From positions 29,502,315 through 29,566,314 of the forward strand of contig JAFMSR010000019.1 in the NCBI GenBank assembly GCA_022818135.1: 64,000 nt of DNA. Direction: 5' to 3'. Below the pieces are notes generated by a model. It did not search any database. It was not told the origin of the DNA and saw only the letters and a list, made by a program, of their open reading frames with translations. Below, piece after piece: positions 1 through 12,767 of this stretch (position 1 is the stretch's first letter; each line of letters opens with the position of its first letter). The DNA is from Saxidomus purpurata (Eukaryota > Mollusca > Bivalvia > Venerida > Veneridae). The position numbers and the translations under genes were made by a program.

Positions 1-217
1 CAGGCGAATAGAAATCGCTCTAATCAATTAAATACTATGTACGCAATTATAAAATATATTTGCAATGATGTGTCTCCGAAATGATGCCCTTTGCAAAAAT
101 AATATTTTGTACGACAACTTATCACTAAGTTTTTATGTGTATAATTTTGAGATGTTCCCCATAAAATGTTCACAATCTGCCATTCACTATCGCCTTCCGA
201 CTTACCTCGCAAATGTC
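1..217 (-). repeat. Terminal arm of a foldback/TIR element, window-edge fragment
   Basis: This is the reverse complement of 223-437 and matches 1735-1950 in the same orientation. With the arm starting at 223 it forms a near-perfect inverted repeat separated only by the 5-bp spacer TAATA (218-222). It is the right-hand end of a second element of the family at 223-1950, and its other end lies outside the window. The apparent ORFs here are mirror images of each other and are not genes. Confidence 0.8.
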
Positions 218-222
218 TAATA

Positions 223-1950
223 GACATTTGCGAGGTAAGTCGGAAGGCGATAGTGAATGGCAGATTGTGAACATTTTATGGGGAACATCTCAAAATTATA
301 CACATTTCAAATTAGTGATTAGTTGTCGTATAAAAGATTATTTTTGCAAAGAGCTTCATTTCGGAGACACATCATTGCAAATATATTTTATAATTGCGTA
401 CATAGTATTTAATTGATAAGAGCGATTTCTATTCGCCTGCAATCAAGAGATGCGCATACACTAACCGTCTGGGGAAGTAATTGTCGCGGGTGCGCCAAAT
501 CAAAGCTGATGCTCCTGCAACATTTCATTTCAAAAATGGCATGTACGCCCTTATGTCTATAACGGGCTATATACCTTTTCAAACGGTAGCACTTCCTTCT
601 TTCTTGACCAGGTTTTCGTCGCAACTGTGCCGCAGTATAAGAAGTCATAACAGGATTTCGATTTGGACAGATCTTGTGGAAACAGTAAATCATTCGCAAT
701 TTGACGCATAATCCAAACTGTTGGGCATCATTTTGATACCCAAGGAAGGCACATTCTAGACACAGATATTCGGGGTTTTGACAGAAAAAAATAATTGAAA
801 CTCATTTATACTTAGAAGTCGATTTCTCTACAAAATTACTATAGTGTTTCAACTTATCGGTTTCGTCTGAAAGTGCATGAGGAAGTCAGGATATACATAG
901 AATCCGGCCGCTCTACAAAAATTTGCAAATGTGGTCTTGCCACATCTCTAATTAATTAGTTTACATGAATTCTTCTACTTCAACTTAAGGAATGGGAAAC
1001 CATCACGTGTTTATAATTTGCACGGTTAAAATACGGGGACGCATTTTTGGCGATTTGACTGTGTACAACACGTTCTGGCTCCCCGCGCCTTTATCTTTCT
1101 CTTGTACTTATTATATACATGTAACGTTAACAAACGGGTAGACAATGTTACGCGGTACCGATAAAATCACATGAGTAATAATAGTATATATATTTTATGA
1201 TTGCGTACATAGAACTTAAATGATTAGTCACAAAGTATAAAGCTAATAAGTATAAATGCGCACTTGCTTGTTGCATATCTTACAGGGTGACAACGAGAAA
1301 AAAGAGTTTCAATTATTTTTTCGTGTCAAAACCCCGAGTATCTGCGATTCTAGATACCGAATTCTGCCAGCGTTATCTATAATTTACTTTATTGGATCCA
1401 TTTATGTCACGCCTATGTTTTGCACGCAAATATCGTGCGGATTGTTTTGACAGTCTAAAACATAAAACTGTAAACAGTTTATATTATGTGGGCAAATAAA
1501 ATTCACAATATGATATTACATAATTTTTATGTATGGTGAAAGAATCTTGATATTCAGTCAGTTTGATTTGGTTTGAAATTAATCATATATAAAATAAGTA
1601 TATAACCCGTTATAGACATCAGGGCGAACATGCCATATTGTGACATAAAGTATTGCATGAGCATCAGCTTTGTTTGGGCGCATCCAAGACAATATCTTCC
1701 CTAGACGGTTAGAGTATGTGCATCTCTTGTTTGCAGGCAAATAGAAATCGCTCTTATCAATTAAATACTATGTACGCAATTATAAAATATATTTGCAATG
1801 ATGTGTCTCCGAAATGATGCCCTTTGCAAAAATAATATTTTGTACGACAACTTATCACTAATTTGACATGTGTTTAATTTTGAGATGTTCCCCATAAAAT
1901 GTTCACAATCTGCCATTCACTATCGCCTTCCGACTTACCTCGCAAATGTC
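223..1950. mobile_element. Foldback/long-TIR DNA element, about 1.7 kb, no transposase
   Basis: The outer arms 223-about 590 and about 1600-1950 are inverted repeats of each other. Both begin with the outward motif GACATTTGCGAGGTAAGTCG. Similarity continues inward in weaker form (about 750-815 against about 1285-1355), so most of the element can fold on itself. No ORF looks like a transposase, which suggests a non-autonomous element. Flanking bases are TAATA on the left and TAGTA on the right, so a short TA-containing target duplication is possible but not settled. Confidence 0.75.
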
Positions 1951-2759
1951 TAGTAATAGAGATGTACAGGCGGTAAACTGATGTGAGGATGGACACCCGA
2001 ATAACGATATAAACAGGGGATTTTCTCAAAAGTACTACTGCGAATAATTTCAGTATAATTTCAGAGGTGGATTCTTGTCCGAGTAAATTGTAACTGTTGC
2101 AATTATTTATATTTTTTTTCTATGCGTACTTTACTTATAAGATGCTCGATTGTATACTCAGCCCAAAAAGAAACAGCCCAGTATATGTATTAATGCATGT
2201 CTTAAACTTTGTTCAGTTCATGTTTTTTTTTAATGGTCAAAATTAAAATTTGATCTTTTTACGAGTCGAGCGTTTGATTTTTCATGTTCCTTCGTGACTA
2301 CTTGCTGGATATAATTCATGAACTGATAAAGGGGCGTTATGAAAATTGTATGATTTTATTGATAATACTAATTCATTACTTACATCGAATTTTTGATGTT
2401 TATGCAACTGATGGTGATTTGTTGACTAATATCGGTTATGTCAACCTCTGCCCGTGATGAGGATTTCAATACGCCCACTCATTGAATTCACATTACATTT
2501 TCTCTGAACAACAAATTATCGCAATCTTTTTTATTCCCTCGCCAGTGCTGCGGCCAACTCGTTCAAATTGTTTAAGATATAGAGCCTGCGTAAACGTCTT
2601 CAGAGTTCACTTCATGTCTATTCAAAGGGATTCATGCCGGATGACATAGCCGGCCACGTCATTACATTGACGTTGTCAGCAGCCAAATGAGCCCTACGCA
2701 TTTAATTTTCACGAACAACGAGAAGTATCTTTGCTAAGTTTAGTGAAAAACGTTATAAA
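1951..2759. other. Unassigned non-coding stretch
   Basis: There is no ORF of note, no recognisable exon with splice signals, and no repeat shared with the rest of the window. It is AT-rich with short homopolymer runs. Confidence 0.5.
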
Positions 2760-3190
2760 TACGAAGCAACATTCTAACATGACTTACGATTTTGTATCTA
2801 TATACAAAGAGTAGAAAAATTATGTTATATTAAACCATAAACAACGCGGGAACCGATATGCTGTAAACATGATGTCATATTGCACCGCATGACGTTAAAT
2901 GAGCGTTCGCGCAGAAAATAAAGCTTTGCATTTATTCACCTTTTGTAATAGCTGGTTATGTTAGAATCAAAATAACATCCTTTTCAGCGTTGTTATCGTC
3001 TAATAAACAATAATTTGTCGTACTGAGGCGCAGTTATGAACCACTCAGGCCTTTGGCCTTCATGGCTAATTACTGCGTATCAGTACTCCAAATCATTGTT
3101 TATTAAACGACTAACAACGCTGGAACGGATGTTATTTCATAAATAAAACGGTTCCCGTATAAATTAATTATTTCTGCATTTTTTGAAAAC
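2760..3190. repeat. Dispersed repeat R1, copy a
   Basis: It shares long similarity with 29300-29660 and 53920-54290. Shared blocks include the segment with TGACGTTAAAT, the GCTTTGCATTTATTCACC segment and the GCGTTGTTATCGTCTAATAA segment. Near 3000-3120 the ends of a block are inverted (GCGTTGTTATCGTC and its complement near 3108-3120), giving a hairpin. A decayed fragment also lies near 36260-36300. It is probably a non-autonomous DNA transposon; no coding capacity was seen. Confidence 0.65.
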
Positions 3191-3811
3191 CTTTTACAAC
3201 AATATGGTGTTGTGGTAACGTTAAACCAAACTCGCGAACATATCCAATATATTTTTCTGAAAACTGCATTTTGATGAAATAATAAAACATTCATGTTTTT
3301 TCAAGAACATAACATCGTCTCGTTTCTGCTCAAAATGCCAATATAGTGACCTTTTTAAACAAATCGCTATCAAAACCAAAACCAAAAAAGAAACAAAACA
3401 AAAACTAGTTATGAAGGTTAACGAAACTACAATGCACATGGTTCCTCTAGCTATCTCTTTAAGTAGGATCTTCCTCTTTAGCCCCTACCAATACTGCCTA
3501 ACATTGCAAAAAACATGGATATGAAAGGCGCAATCATTCAGATGCAATACCTACCATAGCGAGTACAGAGTATCAATTTGACATTCAGTTGGTCAAATAA
3601 CTGAATAACTGAGTGAGGTCTGTCTTACACAGTACTTATCTGTCAGTTCAAAATTATGGTCTGTCTTTGTGTACCGTTAGGCTATTTCGTAAATAAAATA
3701 GTTTTAGAAAACTGTACAACCGATATGAACGTCAATAACAACTTTGAGAAAGTCCCCCGTATTTATCACTTATCCGTTATCCATCTTCACATCAGTAACT
3801 AGCGTGTACAT
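3191..3811. other. Unassigned stretch left of the duplication boundary
   Basis: No recognisable exon was found. In particular, this stretch does not contain the LolA-like exons that lie immediately left of the equivalent minisatellite in copy 2 (33261-38272). Short ORFs on the minus strand show no family features. Confidence 0.5.
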
Positions 3812-4671
3812 CTCTAATAAGAAGTTCACGATTTTCATACCGGTAAGTTATATCACTGGACTGGATAAAAGCGGTGCATGTATGTCCGTATACCTATGAA
3901 GTTCTAATAAGAAATTCACGAGTTTCACATCGGCATGTTATATAAATGGACTGGATAAAAGCCGTGCCTGTATTTCTGTTTACCTATGAAATTTTAATAA
4001 GAGGCTCACGATTTTCAATACCGGTAAACTATATCACTGGACTCGATAAAAGCCGTGCGTGTATGTCCGTTTACCTATCTAGTTCTAGTAAGGAGTTTAT
4101 AAATAGTGTTATATAAATGGACTGGATAAAAGCCGTGCCTGTATTTCTGTTTACCTATGACGTTCTAATACGAAGTTTACGATTTTCACATCGGTATGTT
4201 ATATAACAGAACTGGATAAAAACCGTGCCTGTTTGTCCGTTTACCTATCAAGTTATAAAAAAAAGATTTTTACAACGGTAAGTTCTATCACTGGACTGGA
4301 TAAAAACCACGCTTTTTGTGTCCGTATACCTATGAAGTTCTAATAAAAAAATCATGATTTTCACACCGGTAAAGTATATCACTGGACTGGATAAAAGCCG
4401 TTCCCGTATGTCTGTTTACTTATGAAGGTCTCATAAGAAGTTCATGATTTTCACTCCGGTAGTTACAGCACTTGACTGGATAAAAGCCGTACATATATGT
4501 CCGTCTACATATGAAGTTATAATAAGAAGTTCACGATATGCTCACCGTTACGTTATATCACTGGAATAGATAAAAGCCACCCCTGTATGTCCGTCTATCA
4601 ATGAAGTTCTAATTCCACACCGGTTAGTTATATCACTGAATTGAATCAAATACCCATATATACCCGTACAT
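3812..4671 (+). repeat. Minisatellite of exon-end/splice-donor units, copy 1
   Basis: About nine units of roughly 90 bp. Each begins with a diverged copy of the last 20 or so bases of the LolA-like exon at 38161-38272 plus its splice donor (core TTTTCATACCGGTAAGTTAT), followed by ACTGGACTGGATAAAAGCCG and a GTATGTCCGTTTACCTATGA segment. The intact exon itself is absent on this side. Several units have lost the GT or are truncated. Confidence 0.85.
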
Positions 4672-5119
4672 ATAGAGGATAATTGTTGGTTTCGGTGTAA
4701 GATCACGTTATAATTTCACCGAGTGGGCACCAAAAGTGATATTTTCACGAGTGGCGCAGCCACGAGTGAAAATAACAACTTTTGGTGTTCACGAGTGAAA
4801 TTAACGTGATATTACACCGATACCAACAATTTTTCTGTTTATTTTATGGTTAAAACTCTACTTTTATTGAGTTTGTTTCTATAAAATAACGAAAATCGCG
4901 GGAAACGTCATCAAAAAACATAGCGCAAATGACGTCATTTTAACGACGTCATCGTCGCATGGTTTCCAGCATTAATTACGCTCTGTATACTTTTTGACGT
5001 AAATCCGGGTTAAAGATTGCAAAAACAGTGAAAAATAAAAATGGTAATCCACTGTTTCAAAACTGTGGATTATCACTTTTATTTCACTGAGAAAACTCTA
5101 TAATTCACTCGAAAACATT
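4672..5119. repeat. Hairpin-forming MITE-like insert plus unassigned flank
   Basis: 4679-4832 is an inverted repeat: ATTGTTGGTTTCGGTGTAA on the left returns as its complement, ending near ACCGATACCAACAAT. GTGGCGCAGCCAC is at the centre. The rest (4833-5119) contains ACGTCA-type palindromes and no ORF. The whole stretch is missing at the equivalent point of copy 2 (about 39110), so it is either an insertion here or a deletion there. Confidence 0.6.
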
Positions 5120-5128
5120 AAATAAATA

Positions 5129-6180
5129 AAGTCTGTGAAGTTGGCTCGGAGATCGTACATCGACATTAGATCTGTATTCCTTCGTCCTGCATATCTAGAT
5201 CGGAGCTCGACATTAGATCTGCATTCAAAGAAATGCAGATCTAGATCGTAGATCGACATCAGATCTGCATTCGCGAATGCAGATCTAGATCGTAGATCGA
5301 CATCAGATCTGCATTCGATATTGCAGATCTAGATCGTAGATCAACATCAGATCTGCATTCGCGAATGCAGATTTAGATCGTAGATCGACATCAGATCTGC
5401 AATGTGAATGCAGATCTAGATCGTACATCGACATCAGATCTGCATTCGCGAATGCAGATCTAGATCGTACATCAACATCAGATCTGCATTCGATATTGCA
5501 GATCTAGATCGTAGATCAACATCAGATCTGCATTCGCGAATGCAGATCTAGATCGTAGATCGACATCAGATCTGCATTTGATAATGCAGATCTAGATCGT
5601 ACATCGACATCAGATCTGCATTTGATAATGCAGATCTAGATCGTAGATCGACATCAGATCTGCATTCGCAAATGCACATCTAGATCGTACATCGACATCA
5701 GATCTGCATTCGCCAATGGAGATCTAAATCGTACATCGACATCAGATCTGCATTCGGGAATGCACATCTAGATCGTACATCGACATCAGATCTGCATTCG
5801 CGAATGCAGATCTAGATCGTACATCAACATCAGATGTGCGATCGAGAATGCAGATCTAGATCGTAAATCAACATCAGATCTGCATTCGCAAATGCAGATC
5901 TAGATCGTACATCGACATGAGATATGCATTCGAAAATGCAGATGCAGATCGTACATCGACATGAGATCTGCATGCGAAAATGCAGATCTAGATCGTTAAT
6001 CAACATCAGATCTGCAATCGAGAATGCAGATCTAGATCGTAGATCAACATCAGATCTGCATTCGATATCGCAGATCTAGATCGTAGATAGACATCAGATC
6101 TGCATTCGAGAATGCAGATCTAGATCGTAGAACGACATCAGATCTGCATTCGAGAATGCAGATCTATGTTGTAAATTCGA
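5129..6180 (+). repeat. Element A left arm: palindromic satellite
   Basis: About 22 tandem units of 44-46 bp. Each contains a palindrome, typically AGATCTGCATTCGCGAATGC with its mirror half, then CTAGATCGTAGATCGACATC. The palindrome centre varies between units (CGCG, GATATT, TTGATAA, TGTGA). The array is the reverse complement of 11300-12366. Confidence 0.9.
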
Positions 6181-7684
6181 TCGCCATTAGATATGTAAAC
6201 AACAGATCTAAGATATTTGCATACCCGACTCTCACGTATGACTTTTTTATGGATTCAGTTCTTTCTCCCTGAAGTACCTCAACTGTATTTCAACAATTCA
6301 CACAATGCGTCTTTGCCTACAGAGCATGCTGAAAGTTTCTTCTGCTAGTTGAAATACCCTATACCGGTATTTCTTAAATGACTTAGTGATGCCGGGACGT
6401 TATAACCGACCCACAATGCTTTAGTTGGCCGATTTTGCATTTTTATTAAGTATTTTACCTAGGGCCAAGAAAATGTACAAGTGTTTTTGATATTAGAAGA
6501 ATACGTAGTGACTAGTCAAGTTTAGTGGAATGTTTTAAAGGTGGTTATTTTCCCTCCCTGTCTGGACATTGCGTGATTTGTTTTCGTCACTCGTACTGTT
6601 CATGTATTGTTAAGAATAAACTATCATTTCGACAAAGCAGTATGTATCTTTTAACGAAACTGGTTCCATCTTTGCCTCTCAATGCAGGCCATTTTAATGA
6701 AGTGGTGATGTCATTAGTATCCGTTGATGTCATATGTCCTTCTTTTGAGGACCTATTATCGCATCAATTTCTCTCACGCACATCTTTATGATGCACTGAA
6801 TATGCAGCTAATCAACAAAATACTTAACAGGTTTTGTTAGTGTAAATATTTACATATGCATTATTCTTAAGAACATTTTTAGAAGAACTTGTTTCACACT
6901 TGATAACTGTGACTAAATTTGCAAAAACACATGTCATACATGATCACATTGTAAAGCAATGGCATTGCACTCCTTCTTGAGAGTGTATCAACATTCCTTA
7001 TATCCTTCCTTGTATTTTTTGAAATAAAATTGTAGACGAAGACGTAGGAGAACCGAAAGATGCGTAATTAGAACATATATTCATTCCAGTTGCATCCATA
7101 AACATCTATCAAGTTAGTACACTTACTGAATGCACAATTCTGACCATTATGCATGAATACAAGCGCGCTCAATATATTTATTTCTGTACGCATGTCGTGG
7201 ATGGGCGGAACTTTTCTTGCACCAGATGGGGATATCTGCAGTTTTTACCACTGCTGGAAAATCTCTTCTTGCATACCATATGGGGATATCTGCAGTTTTT
7301 ACCCCTCATGTTAGACGACTCGCGTGAATTAGGCCTACTTGTGACGTAACGTTATAAACAATGTGGCGTCACTTTCCCAAACACAGCATCTGAATAACGT
7401 TTTTTTTATATTAAAATGCATCATTTCGATAGATTTGTATTTAAATATCTATTTTAAAGTGCAAGACAGTATGCAAGAAAAAGTTTCTACTGTGAGATAC
7501 TTGGTTCAGATTGAAATATCCGTCACTTCGGGTAACTGTTTCGCGGGAACTCGGCAGATATTATTTTATTCTCTTTATCAATATGAAGTAAATCTATCGC
7601 GTTTAGAAAGATAGTTTATTGAACAAAAGGTTACAAACCCATACGTCCGTGCGATGTAAACATATTAGGCATGTTGAAACAAGT
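6181..7684. other. Element A interior, left part, no gene found
   Basis: No transposase, reverse transcriptase or other recognisable ORF. A short direct repeat, TGGGGATATCTGCAGTTTTT, occurs at about 7227 and 7280. A related sequence in the opposite orientation lies at about 24750-24780 and 49450-49480. Confidence 0.55.
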
Positions 7685-8120
7685 GAACAATTTGAATTTC
7701 TAATGCCGCGCTGGCACGACATTCAAACTTTAGAATTTTTTAAGATTTTGAATGTCGTATGTCGCGCTGGCACGACATTCAAATTCTGAATGTCAAATGT
7801 CGTATTAGATGTTGTAACAAGTCAACAATTCAAATTTGAATTTCGAATGCCGCGCTGGCACGACATCCAAACATCAGCAGTTTTGTAGATTTTGAATGTC
7901 AAATGTCGTATGTCGCGCTTGCACGACATTCAAACCTTAGCAGTTTTGTAGAGCTTGAATGTCGAATGTCGTATGTTGCGCTGGCACGGCATCCAAATTT
8001 TGAATGTCAAATGTCGCGCTGGCACGACATTCAAACATCAGCATTTTTGTAGATTTTGAATGTGAAATGTCGCGCTGGCACGACATTCAAATTCTGAATG
8101 TCGTTTGTCGCTTGTTGAGC
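7685..8120. repeat. GCGCTGGCACGACATTC-type interspersed palindromic cluster in element A
   Basis: About seven copies of CGCGCTGGCACGACATTCAAA alternate with TTGAATGTCAAATGTCGTAT-like complements, so neighbouring units can pair. The cluster ends at 8112-8125 in GAGCTAACTTCACA, the complement of the foldback terminal motif TGTGAAGTTAGCTC. This suggests that an end of another foldback element is nested here. Confidence 0.75.
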
Positions 8121-9119
8121 TAACTTCACATAAATTATAGTAAACAATACATACTGTCAGAGCCCTAAAATTATAGCAGATGGATTGTCAACGAGAACAG
8201 TAAAAAGTCATTGAATGATTGACAACACGAACTATTCTTTAATGCCTGTACATGAAACTATTTATTTGCAACCGTCGCCAAAAGATACTCAATAATCATG
8301 TCATATGAACATTGTAGTACTTTATTATTTGAGCAGAAAAGAGTGAACTGTCATACATGGGTTTTCTACTTTCAAAAGCCCTAAACACAAAAGTAGACAG
8401 TTTAAGAATTAGAAGGCAATTCAACCAGCTTTGGACTATTTCGATGTTTCCGGTAATATTTATATTGTTCTGTCGTCTTAGGATTTTTTTAACTTTACAT
8501 TCCAGTATGAAGTGAAGTTCTTCATTACGAGTGTTGTATATGCATATAAAACAGGTCGTTCATGTCTAGGGAATTGATTGGTTAATTTCATCTGTCCGTT
8601 TCTGAAAGCAATCTATGTCCTGATAATTATTGCATAGTTAATGAGAATATGAATTTTGAGACGTTTATATTAATTGGTTACACTTTAAAACTAATATCAG
8701 GAAAACGTTTGTAAGTGGACGCTCGTGAAAAGATTCTTTTAGCTCTGTATTCCAATTTTATATTAAAGTGGCTCTTAGCCTTTGATTGAAAACATTGGTT
8801 CGTTCTCAACATCCTCTAAACCATAGGATTCTGTAATAACAGTTTTTATTTGGTCTACGCAAGTACCGTATCATTCATCATAATAGTATGATCTTGTTTG
8901 ATATATTTATTGCTCTTGGTACCAAACTTTTGTAACTTGAATTAACCTCATGTTGCGTCAAGATTTTCTTCCTAACTATAGGTTTGTCTGAAAGCCGAAT
9001 ATAAATATAGACGACCGTGAATTGTCCGGCTAATAAACAAGTGCCGATTAAATATTGCCTTAAATAAGTTATTAGGATTTGGACACGTACGCTGCTATGA
9101 AGGTATGAATTTGTAACAA

Positions 9120-9330
9120 GGTATACTCTCCGCCCAAAACAGGAGCAATGAAGGAATTGATATTACCCAGTGATGTTTTCTCACAGAGGTACTCTCCGCT
9201 GCAAACAGGAGCATTGAAGGAATTGATATTACTCAGTGAAGTTTTCTCGCAGAGGTACTCTCCGCCGCAAACAGGAGCATTGAAGGAATTGATATTATCC
9301 AGTGATGTTTTCTCACAGAGGTACGCAGCA
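9120..9330. repeat. Short tandem repeat, about 81-bp units (three copies)
   Basis: Three units contain GGAGCATTGAAGGAATTGAT, ACCCAGTGATGTTTTCTCAC and AGAGGTACTCTCCGC. Open frames exist on both strands only because the unit length is divisible by three. There is no sign of a protein-coding gene. Confidence 0.75.
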
Positions 9331-9544
9331 TCGTTTTCTATAAAAGGCACACGAAGTTAGTGATCTGTTCAAGTGGTCAAACTAAAGGCCTGTAAACCGA
9401 GAGTTTTTCTACCAATCAGCTTTAGTTAATTTCTAATGCCAAAATCATGGCTACTGAACATCATCTCGGAGAGATGAATATTTGGTCAGAGTTTTATTCA
9501 AATCCATCATGCGGCTTTTCATCAAACTTAGTGCGAAGCATCAG

Positions 9545-10370
9545 TATGAAGTCTAGTTGTGCTGGTCTGCTAAGCTGCTGAGCTGCTGGTCTGCTGAGCT
9601 GTTGGCCTGCTGAGCTGCTGAGCTGCTGGTCTGCTGAGCTGCTGGGCTGTTAGCAGCGAAAAGTCTGCTTGCAACGAAACTCTTCTAGTAACGGAAACTA
9701 ATGAATATAGGATATAAAGTATCAAAATGAAAGGGCGTGTAAATTAATTGTATCCTCGCATAATTCGTGCTTCTGTCGTATTTCAAACATCCATTTCAAT
9801 CAATATAGCACAATCTTAAACTTTGAAGTTTCGGCTGCCGAACTGCTGGTCTGCTGAGTTGCTGGGCTGCTGGTTTGCTGGTCTGCTGAGTTGCTGGACT
9901 GCTGAGTTGCTGGGCTGCTGGCAGCGAAAAGTCTGCTTGCAACGAAAACTCTTCTAGTAACGGAAACTAATGAATATATTAAGATATTAAGTATCAAAAT
10001 AAAAGGGGCGTTTAAATTAATTGTATCTACGCATAATTCGTGCTTCTGTCGTATTTTAAACATCCATTTCATTCAATATAGCACAATCTTAAACTTTGAA
10101 GTTTCGGCTGCTGAGCTGCTGAGCTGCTGGTCTGCTGGTCTGCTGAGTTGCTGAGCTGCTGAGCTGCTGGTCTGCTGGTTACCTGAGCTGCTGGTCTGCT
10201 GAGCTGCTAGTCTGCTGAGTTGCTGGACTGCTGGCAGCGAAAAGTCTGCTTGCAACGAAAACTCTTCTAGTGACGGAAACTAATGAATATAAGATATAAA
10301 ATATCAAAATGAAAGGGAGTGTACATTAATTGTATCTTCGCATAATTCGTGCTTCTGTCGTTTGACTTTC
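9545..10370. repeat. Composite repeat: CTGCTGAGCTGCTGGT runs plus about 180-bp spacer, three copies
   Basis: Runs of GCTGCTGGTCTGCTGA (9560-9650, 9835-9925, 10108-10240) are each followed by GCAGCGAAAAGTCTGCTTGC and a conserved AT-rich spacer that includes GCATAATTCGTGCTTCTGTC. This is a higher-order tandem triplication inside element A. The predicted Gln/Ser-rich peptides are frame artefacts. Confidence 0.8.
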
Positions 10371-11299
10371 TGTCAAATAGTGCACATTACAATTTGAGGT
10401 CATAATGTCAAAGGTCAAGGTTACAGGGGGCATGAAACTTGAAAAGTTTTTCCGTTCTTCAACTCGAAAATTACTTGTTGTATTTCCATAAAACATGGTC
10501 TGAATGTGGTTGGAAATATTATGATACACTTTGGTCCAGAGAGTTTTATTCCTTCTGGAGGGCCGGACGCAGACGCATGGAGGAGACAAGCTGTATTTTA
10601 GATCTAAAGGAGTATTTCTTAAATTAAATGCAGGCGTTTTCTTTTAGAATATCTTGCCACCATGTTCTAGATTTCTCAGCAATACAACGGACATGGGATA
10701 AATTACTTCTCGGGCAAAGACAGCGCATTTTTTCATTTGGTTTTAGGTACCTAACATCTGCAGAATTCCAACGGAGTCTTCAATGTATCATAATGTATCG
10801 TACAGATGCCACTTGCACATAATCATTTCAAAAGATCTTATAGTTGGCACCTTCAAATGTAAACCCCTCTGCCCCCGCGGGTAAACAATCATGTGACTAT
10901 TCGAAATGAAGTTAAGTTTGCAGGGATTAATTGCCATAGTGTCGAAATAATTGTTTTACTGAAAATATTTATATATTACGCGATCTTTTGTATATAAAAC
11001 AGTATTGAAGCAGCATGGTTGTTCCCTTGTGCTAGAATGACAATTTTATTGTAATATATGTTTTAGCAAATGTTCTGCTGAACGCAGGGTCAAACATTTT
11101 GCGACGATATGCAACAAATCCGTATGTATGTAATTCTGTCCTTCCGCCCGCACATACCCAGTATATTAGGGTGTTGAGTTTCAGAGCATTGCGTGTTCCG
11201 GGTTCAATCCATCCTGTATGAGGCGGTAAAACATGTATAGAAGTGTACAAAGATCATAGTAACATTTAAAGGATTAGCTAACAACATCTTTAGTTCGTC

Positions 11300-12366
11300 C
11301 GTAAACAGATCTGATGTTGAAGTACGATCTAGATCTGCATTATCGAATGCAGATCTGATGTTGATCTACGATCTAGATCTGCATTCGCGAATGCAGATCT
11401 GATGTCGATATACGATCTAGATGTGCATTTGCGAATGCAGATCTGATGTCGATGTACGATCTAGATCTGCAATATCGAATGCAGATCTGATGTCGATCTA
11501 CGATCTAGATCTGCATTATTAAATGCAGATCTGATGTCGATGTACGATCTAGATCTGCATTCACATTGCAGATCTGATGCTGATCTACGATCTAGAACTG
11601 CATTCGCGAATGCAGATCTGAAGTTGATCTACGATCTAGATCTACAATATCAAATGCAGATCTGATGTTGATGTACGATCTAGACGTGCATTCCCGAATG
11701 CATATCTGGTGTCGATGTACGATCTAGATCTGCATTCGCGAATGCAGATCTAATGTCGATCTACGATCTAGATCTGCATTCACATTGCAAATCCGATGTT
11801 GATCTACGATCTAGATCTGCATTCGCGATTGCAGATCTGACGTCGATCTACGATCTAGATCTGCATTATCAAATGCAGATCTGATGTCGATGTACGATCT
11901 AGATCTGCATTCACATTGCAGATCTGATGTTGATCTACGATCTAGATCTGCAATATCGAATGCAGACCTGAAGTTGATCTACGATCTAGATCTGCAATAT
12001 TGAATGCAGATCTGATGTTGATGTACGATCTAGATGTGCATTCCCGAATGCAGATCTGATGTCGATGTACGATCTAGATCTGCATTATCAAATGCCGATC
12101 TGATGTCGATGTACGATCTAGATCTGCATTCTCGTTGCAGATCTGATGTTGATCTACGATCTAGATCTGCAATATCGAATGCAGATCTGATGTCGATGTA
12201 CGATCTAGATTTGCATTTCTTTGAATGCAGATCTGATGTCGATCTACGATCTAGATCTGCATTTCTTTGAATGCAGATCTAATGTCGAGCTCCGATCTAG
12301 ATATGCAGGACGAAGGAATACAGATCTAATGTCGATGTATGATCTCCGAGCCAACTTCACAGACTT
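11300..12366 (-). repeat. Element A right arm: palindromic satellite, inverted
   Basis: This is the reverse complement of the 5129-6180 array, including the variant outermost units (a unit with the insert GACGAAGGAATAC and the one with CTTTGAATGCAG). The match of outer variant units means the two arms were copied from each other or arose together. Confidence 0.9.
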
Positions 12367-12767
12367 AAATAAATACCCATCTAAAACGAATATTAAGTTT
12401 GTCCACGGAATGAAAGGAGATCTTAACTTAGATCATATTAATGAGTGATATTATTTTACGTAGAATTCAGATTTCTTTAAATAGAAATAAAAAGGGGAAT
12501 TCAGTGGACATCGTTGCTTTTAAGTTTTAGATTGCACGTGAAAGCGCTATTTCTGACACGTGCTAGCGCTATGTCTGACACGTTGGCACTTTTTTAAAAA
12601 TTTGTTAAGGAGTGATTTCTGACATGTGTTGGCGCTATTTTTGTATTTGAGTTGATGCTTTTTCAGACACGTGTGGTGCTATGTTTTTCATTTGTGTTGG
12701 TGCTTTTTTTTTATTTGTGTTGATGTTGTTTTTTTTTCATTTGTGTTGTTACTATTTATATTACTAG

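Larger units (their letters stand above)
5129..12366. mobile_element. Foldback element A, 7.2 kb, with satellite-built inverted arms
   Basis: Both ends read inward as AAGTCTGTGAAGTTGGCTCG and are exact inverted copies. The element is flanked by AAATAAATA on both sides (5120-5128 and 12367-12375), a 9-bp candidate target duplication, although its low complexity leaves the exact length uncertain. Each arm is about 1 kb of a palindrome-rich tandem repeat. The roughly 5 kb interior carries three further repeat clusters and no transposase-like ORF. It is absent from copy 2. Long inverted arms plus a 9-bp duplication resemble Foldback or Mutator-like elements; the superfamily assignment is inference. 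Confidence 0.8.

Noticed and set aside
409..711. Overlapping ORFs on both strands inside the element at 223-1950
   Set aside because: They lie in the inverted arms and are not conserved in the opposite arm; no transposase motif.
9072..10255. Repeat-rich ORFs (Ser/Gln-rich or CEKTSL repeats)
   Set aside because: The repeat units are multiples of three, so frames stay open by chance; no start context, splice sites or family match.
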